From positions 1-6,748 of the forward strand of contig JAMJFV010000109.1 in the NCBI GenBank assembly GCA_023544495.1: a stretch of DNA of 6,748 nt, written 5' to 3'. A program made the translations under genes and the position numbers. This DNA is from ANME-2 cluster archaeon. Its GTDB lineage: Archaea > Halobacteriota > Methanosarcinia > Methanosarcinales > Methanocomedenaceae. Within the stretch, counting starts at the first letter, position 1. Every line of letters begins with the position of its first letter. Positions 1 through 6,539 of the stretch are shown here, piece after piece. The notes below the pieces were generated by a model. It was not told the DNA's origin and searched no databases. It worked only from the letters and a program-made list of their open reading frames with translations.

Positions 1-240
1 TTAAGCGGGATGATAGCAGATATGTTCAACGAGAATTAAAATGAATACATTATATTAATTTAATAGAAGTTTGCGACTTTTCCGACAATCTCACCTATGA
101 CATGTGCAAACATCTTCACAATAACAATAATAGGGGTGAGCGATTAAAGGTATTTGCAGGCTTTATTCGTGAATGAAAAATCTAATGTTTGTGATTGTAG
201 ATAATTTTGTGCAACATTGGGAATTTTATCAATTTTTAAG
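1..240. other. AT-rich stretch without an intact gene
   Basis: No credible coding region is visible on either strand. The first 39 bases are open in frame 1 and end in TAA at 37-39 (tail LSGMIADMFNEN), so they could be the last codons of a gene lying to the left, but twelve residues are too few to identify it. The rest is very AT-rich with stops in all frames and probably includes further decayed sequence of the transposase remnant that follows. One fragment, about 180-238 in another frame, reads FVIVDNFVQHWEFYQFLRN and may belong to it through a frameshift. Confidence 0.4.
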
Positions 241-642
241 GAACTAAGGTCAAAATGCTCAAAAATTCCTGAGTATTATGCAGTGACATGTGTTGACTAT
301 GGACAAGTCATAAAAATAAGGGAGAGGGGAAGAATTGTTGATAAAATCAAAAAAGTCATTTATGGAACTCCTAAGATAGAATAAATCGAGACTACAGATA
401 TCGAAAATATGAATAGTATTTGTCGTGAAAGGCAGGGCAGATTAGTTAGAGAAATAAAATGCTTTTCGAAAAAGAGACCAAAACTCATAAATTCTTTCGA
501 ATTGTTTCAATATTATTGGAATTTTATGGATAAGTTGACAAAAACTGATACTCCTGCAATGTTGGAAGATTTGGCGAAGCATCAATGGAATTGGGAGCAA
601 TTTTTTTTTCAATCAAGTATTCTAAATCAGGACACTGCCTAA
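241..642 (+). pseudogene. IS1-like transposase, decayed C-terminal part
   Basis: One frame stays readable across this stretch apart from a TAA stop at 382-384. Before the stop it reads KIPEYYAVTCVDY and KIRERGRIVDKIKKVIYGTP. After it comes IETTDIENMNS, then RLVREIKCFSKK, LFQYYWNFMD, DTPAML and a Trp-rich HQWNWEQFF end. The IETTxIExMN block followed by R-L-(A/V)-R-x-x-x-C-F-S-K matches the C-terminal catalytic region of IS1-related DDE transposases, where the Glu of the ExxN block is the third acidic catalytic residue. The N-terminal DNA-binding part and the first catalytic Asp residues are not recognisable, so the protein cannot be active. A run of nine T at 601-609 lies in frame near the end. 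The sequence GACACTGCC at 631-639 could be the right terminal repeat, but no matching left repeat is visible. A short ORF starting at the ATG at 409 is only the tail of this relic. The exact IS family is my inference. Confidence 0.7.
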
Positions 643-694
643 ATCACAGGTCAGGATATGCCAATAAATTCAATCCTACTCATACCATAACAAT

Positions 695-702
695 CTTTAT
701 AT
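695..702 (+). promoter_or_regulatory. candidate TATA box for gapN
   Basis: CTTTATAT resembles the archaeal TATA box and lies in an AT-rich gap after the transposase relic. Using the usual distance of about 25 bases, transcription would begin near 725 and give a leader of roughly 95 nt. Other AT-rich candidates (about 717-724 and 791-799) exist. The second of these is too close to the start codon unless the mRNA has almost no leader. No clear BRE could be assigned. Confidence 0.4.
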
Positions 703-767
703 GCATTATGTTCATAAAGTTATAACAATAATTTGTGGAACAGCGTCATTAAAAAGAAGTGGAGAAA

Positions 768-788
768 GTGGTGGATAGTTATCACCAC
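768..788 (+). promoter_or_regulatory. leader hairpin before gapN with possible anti-Shine-Dalgarno arm
   Basis: GTGGTG(G)AT at 768-776 pairs with ATCACCAC at 781-788 over eight base pairs, with one bulged G and an AGTT loop. The 3' arm contains ATCACC (781-786), the exact complement of GGTGAT at 812-817, which is the Shine-Dalgarno region of gapN. The two pairings exclude each other: when the hairpin forms the ribosome site is free, and when it does not the site could be masked. At DNA level the same sequence is an interrupted palindrome and could instead be an operator. The pairing is seen in the sequence; a regulatory role is inference. Confidence 0.4.
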
Positions 789-820
789 AATTTTATAATG
801 CGAATGCAAGGGGTGATGGG

Positions 821-2338
821 ATGTTAAAGAGTGAAATGTTTGATGATATTTACCGGGTTGGAGCACATGATATTTTAGAGTTCAAAGCTTATCTGGGCGG
901 AACATGGGAATTCGGGACAGAGTTACGTGATGTGAAAAGTCCCATTGACGGGAAAACCATAGCCAGAGTCTCTCAAGTTAGTAAAGAGCAAATTGAAGAA
1001 ACGTTAGGTACTGTGCATAAAGTCGGGAGAGAAAAGATAAGGAACTTTTCTGGTGAAAAAAGAATAAAAAGCTTTCTAAAAGCCGCTCATTTAATAAATG
1101 AAGCTTTGGATGATTTTATTAATGTTCTTGTCCTTGACGCAGGGAAGCCAAGAGGTAATGCAAAGGGAGAGACGGAGGCAACGATAGAACGGTTGGAGAA
1201 GACCACCATGGAGTCTAAAAGGCTTACGGGTGATTACCTTCCTGGTGACTGGAGTCATGATACATTGGAAAGTGAAGGGATAATAAAAAGAGAGCCTTAT
1301 GGGATTACCCTGGCAATCAGTCCGTTCAATTACCCTCTCTTTATATCTGCTACCAAAATGATCCCGTCGTTACTAAGTGGAAATGCGGTCATTCTAAAGC
1401 CTTCATCTGCCGATCCCATAGCACCCCTTTTGTTTACTAAGGTCCTTGAATTATCCGGCCTTCCGAAGGAAAGCTTTGCAACGTTTACAATGGATGGACG
1501 TGATATGAGAAATCTTGTAGGCGATAGGAGAATTAATACAATAACGTTTACCGGGAGCACAGAGATTGGTAAAGATATTCTCAGGAATGCGGGTATCAAG
1601 AATTTCCATATGGAACTCGGAGGAAAGGATCCGGCAATTGTGTTAGCTGACGCAAAGTTAGATCGATCCATAGAAGAAATCATAAAAGGCATGGTAGGCT
1701 ATTCAGGACAGAGATGTGATGCAATACGATTAATTTTGGCTGAGGAAGCTATCTATGAATCGTTGAAAGAAAAACTCGTTGAAAAATTGAAGACGATCGA
1801 GCCAAAAAATCCTCTGGAAGATGAAAGTGCAATAATGGGGCCGTTAATAAGCGAAGCAAGCTCGGATTACATTGAGGAGATCTGTCAGGATAACGATGCT
1901 ATTGAAAAAGGGGCAAAGCCACTGCTTGAGTTCAAAAGGGTCAATAACTATGTGTGGCCGGTACTGATAGAGACCGACAAGGAAATTCTCCAGAGCATGA
2001 GGGCGTTTCAGGAGGACGTCTTTGGGCCACTCACGCTCTTGACCAAAGTTAACAATGAAGATGAAGCGATAGAAATAGCAAACTCTTCACAGTTCGGGCT
2101 GGATGCTGCCATCTTTGGAGAAGATCAGGCAAAGATACGCAAAATCGTGAGGAAGCTTGAGGTGGGAGCAGTATTTATCAATGCAGCTCCACGGCATGGA
2201 ACTGGTTATTATCCATTTGGTGGGATGAAGGATAGTGGAATGGGAAGAGAAGGAATAGGATACTCAATTGAACAGTTCACCACAACGAAAACAATTGTAC
2301 AACACTTTAAAGGTCGTGGCATCTGGGAGTATATCTGA
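821..2338 (+). CDS. gapN: non-phosphorylating NADP-type glyceraldehyde-3-phosphate dehydrogenase (GapN)
   Basis: Aldehyde dehydrogenase superfamily protein of 505 aa, the normal length for the Thermoproteus/Sulfolobus GapN type. It oxidises glyceraldehyde 3-phosphate irreversibly to 3-phosphoglycerate in the cytoplasm, reducing NAD(P)+ and bypassing the phosphorylating GAPDH/PGK pair. Visible signatures are the GDYLPGDW block (137-144), PFNYP with oxyanion Asn170, LKPS with cofactor-binding Lys193, the cofactor loop FTGSTEIG (243-250), MELGGKDP with general base Glu265, GQRCDA with nucleophile Cys299, EDVFGP with Glu398, and PRHGTGYYPFGG (457-468). Arg298, next to the nucleophile, and Arg458 fit the substrate-phosphate contacts known in GapN, which argues against a general aldehyde or lactaldehyde dehydrogenase. 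Archaeal-type landmarks include the conserved C-terminal KGRGIWEY. The ATG at 821 is preceded by GGGGTGATGGG (810-820), a Shine-Dalgarno match with short spacing; Met6 at 836 is a weaker alternative. It appears monocistronic. Cofactor preference (NADP versus NAD) cannot be decided by eye. Confidence 0.93.
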   Translation: MLKSEMFDDIYRVGAHDILEFKAYLGGTWEFGTELRDVKSPIDGKTIARVSQVSKEQIEETLGTVHKVGREKIRNFSGEKRIKSFLKAAHLINEALDDFINVLVLDAGKPRGNAKGETEATIERLEKTTMESKRLTGDYLPGDWSHDTLESEGIIKREPYGITLAISPFNYPLFISATKMIPSLLSGNAVILKPSSADPIAPLLFTKVLELSGLPKESFATFTMDGRDMRNLVGDRRINTITFTGSTEIGKDILRNAGIKNFHMELGGKDPAIVLADAKLDRSIEEIIKGMVGYSGQRCDAIRLILAEEAIYESLKEKLVEKLKTIEPKNPLEDESAIMGPLISEASSDYIEEICQDNDAIEKGAKPLLEFKRVNNYVWPVLIETDKEILQSMRAFQEDVFGPLTLLTKVNNEDEAIEIANSSQFGLDAAIFGEDQAKIRKIVRKLEVGAVFINAAPRHGTGYYPFGGMKDSGMGREGIGYSIEQFTTTKTIVQHFKGRGIWEYI

Positions 2339-2404
2339 GAATTGTTACCAAGCACTGCATTCTATTAGATTCCGGTATGTATTTTTGATTAAGTCGATGA
2401 TATG

Positions 2405-2530
2405 TGCCTTGCGCTCAGGCCAGGTCTTACGTTTGCCCCCTTCCGCATGTCTGTCTCTGCCCGGACATGCTGCTGCTGACCTGGTGTGGGCCACCGCAGC
2501 CCTTCAGGGTAACCGGGGTTATCCGGGCAA
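2405..2530. other. GC-rich structured spacer with nested inverted repeats
   Basis: This stretch is much richer in G and C than the AT-rich sequence around it. Nested repeats are visible. CCAGGTC (2420-2426) can pair with GACCTGG (2478-2484). Inside it, GCATGTC (2445-2451) pairs with GACATGC (2464-2470), extendable by two pairs to leave an 8-nt loop. A third hairpin is formed by GGGTAACC and GGTTATCC around 2507-2526, with one G-U pair. A 49-codon minus-strand ORF (2345-2494, GTG start) overlaps; its tail KTWPERKAHIIDLIKN looks protein-like but I do not recognise it. The stretch could be a small structured RNA, a repeat-type element, or a relic of an inserted gene. No tRNA or known riboswitch is apparent. 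Confidence 0.4.
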
Positions 2531-2537
2531 CATAAAA

Positions 2538-2546
2538 TTATATATA
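2538..2546 (+). promoter_or_regulatory. TATA box for the cytochrome unit
   Basis: TTATATATA is a near-ideal archaeal TATA box at the point where the sequence changes from GC-rich spacer to AT-rich leader. Transcription would start around 2568-2573. This gives an approximately 200-nt leader to the cytochrome that includes the small membrane ORF. No other box of comparable quality lies between here and the cytochrome start. Confidence 0.6.
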
Positions 2547-2593
2547 GTATAGGTTTAAACTAATAAGTTAGGAGTGGTAACTTCTTTAGAGTA

Positions 2594-2728
2594 TTGAGGT
2601 TGCACCTTATAGTAACACCTGGAGTCAAACCTATAGAAATTCCAGATTGGGTGTATGCGATAATCGTAATAATTATTATTGCAGTTGCAGGATACTTTCT
2701 GGTAATAAGGAAAAAGGTGGAAAATTAG
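2594..2728 (+). CDS. small single-span membrane protein or orphan C-terminal membrane anchor
   Basis: An open frame runs from 2567 to the TAG at 2726-2728. The listed start is a TTG at 2594, giving 44 aa; a second TTG is at 2600. The protein has a short N-terminus with TPGVKPIEIPDW, one strongly hydrophobic helix (about residues 19-37, rich in Ile and Val) and a basic tail RKKVEN. This predicts one membrane span with the C-terminus in the cytoplasm. The sequence resembles the C-terminal anchors of archaeal exported surface proteins, so it may be the surviving tail of a lost larger gene. It is not preceded by a well-spaced Shine-Dalgarno site (GGAG at 2571-2574 is about 19 nt from the TTG) and there is no ATG or GTG start. 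It lies 45 nt before the cytochrome, downstream of the shared TATA box, so an anchoring partner for that soluble exported protein is also possible. Gene or relic cannot be decided here. Confidence 0.4.
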   Translation: MRLHLIVTPGVKPIEIPDWVYAIIVIIIIAVAGYFLVIRKKVEN

Positions 2729-2773
2729 TAATTTAAATTGGGAAAGAGGAATAGAAAAATTGGGAGGACAATT

Positions 2774-5401
2774 ATGAACAAAGGAATAATATTAGGGATG
2801 GCACTATTTTTAATACTGCTAGCACTAACAGGGACAGGAAGTGCGAGAAATTCATTTGGGGTTGGGGATTGTCCCCTGTGTCACATAGGGTATGCATCAC
2901 CAATCACACCTGATGAATTAACTGCGGCAGGTAATAACTTCAATGAGACCCACAGGATGGATGCGTCTACTATAGAACCGCCTGACTGTACATACTGCCA
3001 CGTTGATGCGAGTAGTGGTAATTTTGCCCTTAAAACCGGCACTCCAACCTACCTGACATCAACAACATGTGAAAACTGCCACAAGGCAAAATATGACATG
3101 TGGTATAACACATTGCACCGCGTCATGTTAACGCCAAATGATACGGCAGAGGCGATGGGTCTTCCACTTCCGCCAGCTACTATGTGGGGTGATATATCCT
3201 ACGTAATTGTTACTAAATTCGAACTGGCATATATCGATACATTCGGATATTTCCTTGGTAACAATGATGCATATGAAACAGAACATAAGGTATTTGGAAA
3301 TAGCAGCCACGTCGGCGGTGCGTACGGCACCTGTGGAAGATGTCATACCACTGGCTGGAATGGATCCGAAGTTAACGATTTACCTGGCATTAATGGAACC
3401 TTTGCAGAACCTGGAATTGGCTGTGAAAGATGCCATGGTGCAGCAGGCAACGGGCATCAGATAACTGTTGAATATTCTGCTGATCTTTGTATGGAATGCC
3501 ATGGCGGAGGTCGTCATGGAACTGGCTGGGAAAATGGCGGTCATGCGCCACCTGCCGCGCGTACAGGCGACAGTTGCACACACTGCCATTCCCCCTTTGA
3601 TAAATACAAAGGCAATAGTATAAATGAGACAAATGCTACCAACGTTGCATGCGGTGTATGTCACAATATCCACGATATGACCGATAGCAAATACGCAGAG
3701 ACATTCTCAGATGGTATTTTCAACAGTGAAACATGGTCTGAGGTCGCAGATTCGAAATTAAGTTTCTTCAATGCAACTGCTTCACTTGAGGCAAATAAAA
3801 CTGTCTTTGATGATCTGACATCGAATGTCCTGTTATATGCTGGTAATGATTCAAGTCGAAAGGATGCAAGCTATGGTACCGACCCAATAAATCTCACAGG
3901 TCGTCCAGTATCAGATGTACTATGCTCCAAGTGCCATTACAGACACGGACTTGCACATATGGCCGGGGTTAATGCATCCCACGCTACATTACATGGTGAT
4001 GGAGCTGCATGTATAGATTGCCACATGGCAGGTGCAAGTGCGGAAGTAGGAAAAGATATGATGATGAAGCACGGTGGTAATGATCCATTGGATGCTGACT
4101 CAAATTCCTGCGGCGGCGTCACACGATGCCATACCACAAGCGCTCAGAACCTGAACAATAGCACACATTCAGTAGTTCCGGTAATAAATGAATGGAATGC
4201 AAGCGCACACAACGTCAAATACGTTGGAGTTGGTGACGATGGTTATAACCATTTCTATGGGCATATAAACGTAACCACTGGCGGTTCTGACGAATTAAGA
4301 GAAGCTTCTTGTAACAAATGTCATGATCCGATAAACTGGGATCCTGATGATGATTACATCACTACCGAGGTGCCACTGGATGAAAACTTTAAGGGTGTTG
4401 CATGCATAACATGCCATAATTTCCATGACATGGGTAACTGGCTTGCCATGACCCAGGCGGCGTTCGGAGAGGCAAAGGGCTATGCATGGTACAATGTAGA
4501 TGCAGTTACAACGAGTCATGGGTACAAAGCAGGGTATCAAATGGTGGAATCCACCACTGAGCTATGCGGCAACTGCCATGCGAGCGTCAGAATAGGCCGG
4601 TCAGAACCAGGATGGTCAAGCGATAATGCCACCAGACCGAACAGAACACATGGTTTCCCGGCATTGGACCTTTTCGTTGGCTCATATAAGGAGACAACAA
4701 TGGGATTCGAGTGCATTGATTGCCACATGGCTTCGATGGTTGAAAATTCGACTGGATCCGTACTGCCTGACAGCCAGAAGGTGAAAGGTCATTCCTTCAA
4801 AGTGAATGCTACGCTACTGCAGACCGACCCAGGGTGCTCAAGCTGTCATGAAACCGGGAGCATACTTGGTAATATCAGCACCACAATCGAGGATATTCAG
4901 ACCGCGATCGAGGATAAGTGGAATACTACCAACCAGACAGTTGAAGAGGCACTGGCAGCAATCAATGCCTATGAGGGCGAGAAGGGCCTGAGCAGGGAAT
5001 TGATAGCCGAGGCATACTGGAACAAACAATTAGTGTCGAGTGACGAAAGTTGGGGTGTACATAATCCTGCGAAGGTAAATCAGCTTCTCGACGATGCTGT
5101 AAGGCTTGCAAACGAAGCCAATGCTTCTCTGGGACAGGGTTCGGAAATCGGATCCAGTGTATCGCTCATGACAGGTTGGAACCTTGTATCTCTCAAGAGT
5201 ACTCCTGATGTGACTTCAACAGACTCAGTGATGAACTCGGTGAAGGATAACATCTCAGTTGTCTGGGGCTTTAATGCAACAGTACAGGATTGGGAAATCT
5301 ACGACCCGTTGATGCCTGCTGTACTTAATTCCCTGAAGGAAATAGTACCAGGAAAAGGCTACTGGATATTGGCAAAGGAAGATTGCGAGTGGACCGTTTA
5401 A
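2774..5401 (+). CDS. secreted multiheme cytochrome c (15 CXXCH plus one CX5CH) with C-terminal GWN domain
   Basis: Protein of 875 aa starting at the ATG at 2774, chosen because GGGAGG (2762-2767) lies 6 nt upstream and a signal peptide follows at once; an in-frame TTG at 2738 would add 12 basic residues. The signal peptide has n-region MNK and a hydrophobic core, with likely cleavage after GSA (residue 24). Heme sites CXXCH start at residues 33, 72, 99, 187, 217, 239, 268, 293, 384, 413, 513, 544, 598, 647 and 688. An unusual CX5CH (CGGVTRCH) is at 446-453. After the last heme, residues about 697-785 are helical and contain SSDESWGVHNP, like the final helices of the NrfA/octaheme reductase fold, so distant kinship to that group is likely. 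Residues about 799-868 form a GWN module (TGWNLVSL to PGKGYWIL) common in archaeal surface proteins. About 26 N-X-S/T sequons suggest a glycosylated extracellular protein. It has no membrane anchor of its own. The expected role is extracellular electron transfer; a nitrite- or other-reductase activity is possible but not shown. Confidence 0.92.
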   Translation: MNKGIILGMALFLILLALTGTGSARNSFGVGDCPLCHIGYASPITPDELTAAGNNFNETHRMDASTIEPPDCTYCHVDASSGNFALKTGTPTYLTSTTCENCHKAKYDMWYNTLHRVMLTPNDTAEAMGLPLPPATMWGDISYVIVTKFELAYIDTFGYFLGNNDAYETEHKVFGNSSHVGGAYGTCGRCHTTGWNGSEVNDLPGINGTFAEPGIGCERCHGAAGNGHQITVEYSADLCMECHGGGRHGTGWENGGHAPPAARTGDSCTHCHSPFDKYKGNSINETNATNVACGVCHNIHDMTDSKYAETFSDGIFNSETWSEVADSKLSFFNATASLEANKTVFDDLTSNVLLYAGNDSSRKDASYGTDPINLTGRPVSDVLCSKCHYRHGLAHMAGVNASHATLHGDGAACIDCHMAGASAEVGKDMMMKHGGNDPLDADSNSCGGVTRCHTTSAQNLNNSTHSVVPVINEWNASAHNVKYVGVGDDGYNHFYGHINVTTGGSDELREASCNKCHDPINWDPDDDYITTEVPLDENFKGVACITCHNFHDMGNWLAMTQAAFGEAKGYAWYNVDAVTTSHGYKAGYQMVESTTELCGNCHASVRIGRSEPGWSSDNATRPNRTHGFPALDLFVGSYKETTMGFECIDCHMASMVENSTGSVLPDSQKVKGHSFKVNATLLQTDPGCSSCHETGSILGNISTTIEDIQTAIEDKWNTTNQTVEEALAAINAYEGEKGLSRELIAEAYWNKQLVSSDESWGVHNPAKVNQLLDDAVRLANEANASLGQGSEIGSSVSLMTGWNLVSLKSTPDVTSTDSVMNSVKDNISVVWGFNATVQDWEIYDPLMPAVLNSLKEIVPGKGYWILAKEDCEWTV

Positions 5402-5410
5402 GGTCCCCTC

Positions 5411-5421
5411 TTTTTTTTTTT
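5411..5421 (+). terminator. T11 tract between the cytochrome and PGF-CTERM genes
   Basis: Eleven consecutive T lie 9 nt after the cytochrome stop codon and directly abut the GGAGG ribosome site (5422-5426) of the next gene. Archaeal RNA polymerase terminates at U-rich tracts without needing a hairpin, so this is a credible terminator or partial terminator. It would lower expression of the downstream gene relative to the cytochrome. No separate TATA box is visible in the 32-nt gap, which favours read-through rather than complete termination. Confidence 0.5.
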
Positions 5422-5433
5422 GGAGGATATGAC

Positions 5434-6510
5434 ATGAGAAAAAGTCTATTATGGATTTGTATTATTTTATCTATGTTCTTTATTCCTGTGAGCTATGCAC
5501 TACCACCAGATCCACCAAACTCTTACTGGGGTCATGCAAGTGTGAACAAGATTCTCATATCAGATGCGTCGATAACAATACACGATGCTTCTGGTAATGT
5601 GATTGCTAATGCCACAAGTTTAGACAGTCCAAATCTGGGACTATATCAAGTAACTGTACCATGGGATGACCTCACAACTATTGCGGATGAGGGTGTAGTT
5701 GCAGGTGAGACCATAACTATTAAGGTTAATGGAATAACCACGACTTCCAGGGTGATTGATCCAAAAGGGTCTAATACCAATATTGACCTCAATGTTAATA
5801 CTAACAGCGATACTAACGGCGGTACGAGCGGCGGTACGAGCGGCAGTACGAGCGGGGGTACGAGCGGCGGAAGCACCGGTGAGACGAATTCCAATATAGA
5901 ATGTTATGAAAATAACTGGCAATATATAGATGAAGGTGAGCGGGTCAATTTCAATTTTTCAAATGAATGTAATATCGTGAAAAATTTGAATTTCACTGGG
6001 GCAATAAAAGCTGATAGAACGTTAACCAAAGTTGAAATGCTGTATAATACTTCCACCCTTGTTGAGCAGGCTCCGCCTGATGAAGTATATAAGAATTTCA
6101 ATGTGTGGACCGGATTAAAAGGTTGGTTTACTTCAAACCATATTGCAGATCCAACACTTGTGTTTGTGGTCGAAAAATCATGGCTTGAAAATAATAACCT
6201 CGATCTTAGCTCTGTCAGTCTATATTGGTATAATACAAATAAATGGGATAAGTTGTCTACCCAAAAGATAAATGAGGACTCTGTAAGGTATTATTTCAAA
6301 GCCAACCTGCCAATAACTGGAACATTGGGCTCCATGGCGATATCAGGTCAAACCGAATCACCAACAACAACAGAGACAACACCAATTACAGATGCAACTG
6401 CTACGCCTGGTATTACAGAGACGGAGACAAAATCAACACCTGGTTTCCCGATATTTTTTGTAATGTTAGCACTAATATCTATATGGGTTGTCGTCAGAAG
6501 GCGAGATTGA
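5434..6510 (+). CDS. exported surface protein with PGF-pre-PGF domain and PGF-CTERM sorting signal
   Basis: Protein of 358 aa. The start ATG at 5434 has GGAGG 7 nt upstream and begins a signal peptide, MRKSLLW to VSYA, with cleavage near residue 22. Residues about 23-121 (LPPDPPNSYWG onward) look like the small Ig/carboxypeptidase-regulatory-type beta domain common at the N-terminus of Methanosarcinales surface proteins. A flexible Gly/Ser/Thr linker spans 128-150. Residues about 155-303 match the PGF-pre-PGF domain: EGERVNFNFSN, the VVEKSWLENNNLD block and W-x-x-L followed by YYF. Cys157 and Cys179 could form a disulfide. A Thr/Pro-rich stretch (about 308-335) leads to the PGF motif at 336-338, a membrane span and a basic tail VVRRRD. 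This is the tripartite PGF-CTERM signal processed by archaeosortase A, which replaces the tail with a lipid anchor. It lies 32 nt after the cytochrome on the same strand, so it may anchor to or interact with the cytochrome at the S-layer; this partnership is inference. The ligand is unknown. Confidence 0.88.
   Translation: MRKSLLWICIILSMFFIPVSYALPPDPPNSYWGHASVNKILISDASITIHDASGNVIANATSLDSPNLGLYQVTVPWDDLTTIADEGVVAGETITIKVNGITTTSRVIDPKGSNTNIDLNVNTNSDTNGGTSGGTSGSTSGGTSGGSTGETNSNIECYENNWQYIDEGERVNFNFSNECNIVKNLNFTGAIKADRTLTKVEMLYNTSTLVEQAPPDEVYKNFNVWTGLKGWFTSNHIADPTLVFVVEKSWLENNNLDLSSVSLYWYNTNKWDKLSTQKINEDSVRYYFKANLPITGTLGSMAISGQTESPTTTETTPITDATATPGITETETKSTPGFPIFFVMLALISIWVVVRRRD
5818..5877 (+). 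repeat. 12-bp tandem repeat encoding a Gly-Gly-Thr-Ser linker
   Basis: Five consecutive 12-bp units of the type GGCGGTACGAGC begin at 5818, 5830, 5842, 5854 and 5866. The first two are identical, the third and fourth differ by one base each, and the last is diverged. Each unit codes for G-G-T-S, or a G-S-T-S or G-G-S-T variant, and together they build the linker between the N-terminal and PGF-pre-PGF domains. The period keeps frame, so copy-number change would only alter linker length. The units are richer in G and C than the rest of the gene. Confidence 0.85.
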
Positions 6511-6539
6511 AATAGCTAAAAAGCGATAGGAAGGCTTTC

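Noticed and set aside
1330..1692. Minus-strand ORF of 120 codons inside gapN
   Set aside because: It lies wholly antisense to a well-conserved enzyme and has no recognisable motif or start signal.
2345..2494. Minus-strand ORF of 49 aa with GTG start in the GC-rich spacer
   Set aside because: The tail KTWPERKAHIIDLIKN looks protein-like, but only a weak AGGG precedes the start and I recognise no family, so it is not listed as a gene.
2268..2552. Plus-strand ORF of 94 codons overlapping the end of gapN
   Set aside because: It starts inside gapN in another frame, has no ribosome site and crosses the GC-rich spacer; the translation resembles no family I recognise.
2738..2773. TTG start 12 codons upstream of the cytochrome ATG
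   Set aside because: GGGAGG lies inside this extension at the right distance from the ATG at 2774, and the ATG begins a normal signal peptide.
5383..5433. Upstream extension of the PGF-CTERM protein overlapping the cytochrome end
   Set aside because: The extension would read through the T11 tract as Phe codons and the ribosome site; the ATG at 5434 with GGAGG gives a proper signal peptide.
5818..5877. CRISPR-like array
   Set aside because: The units are 12 bp, directly adjacent with no spacers, and code for a linker in frame.
5641..5922. Minus-strand ORFs across the Gly-Ser repeat region (runs of VPPLV-type and ARTA-type residues)
   Set aside because: They are low-complexity shadows of the 12-bp tandem repeat inside the PGF-CTERM gene.
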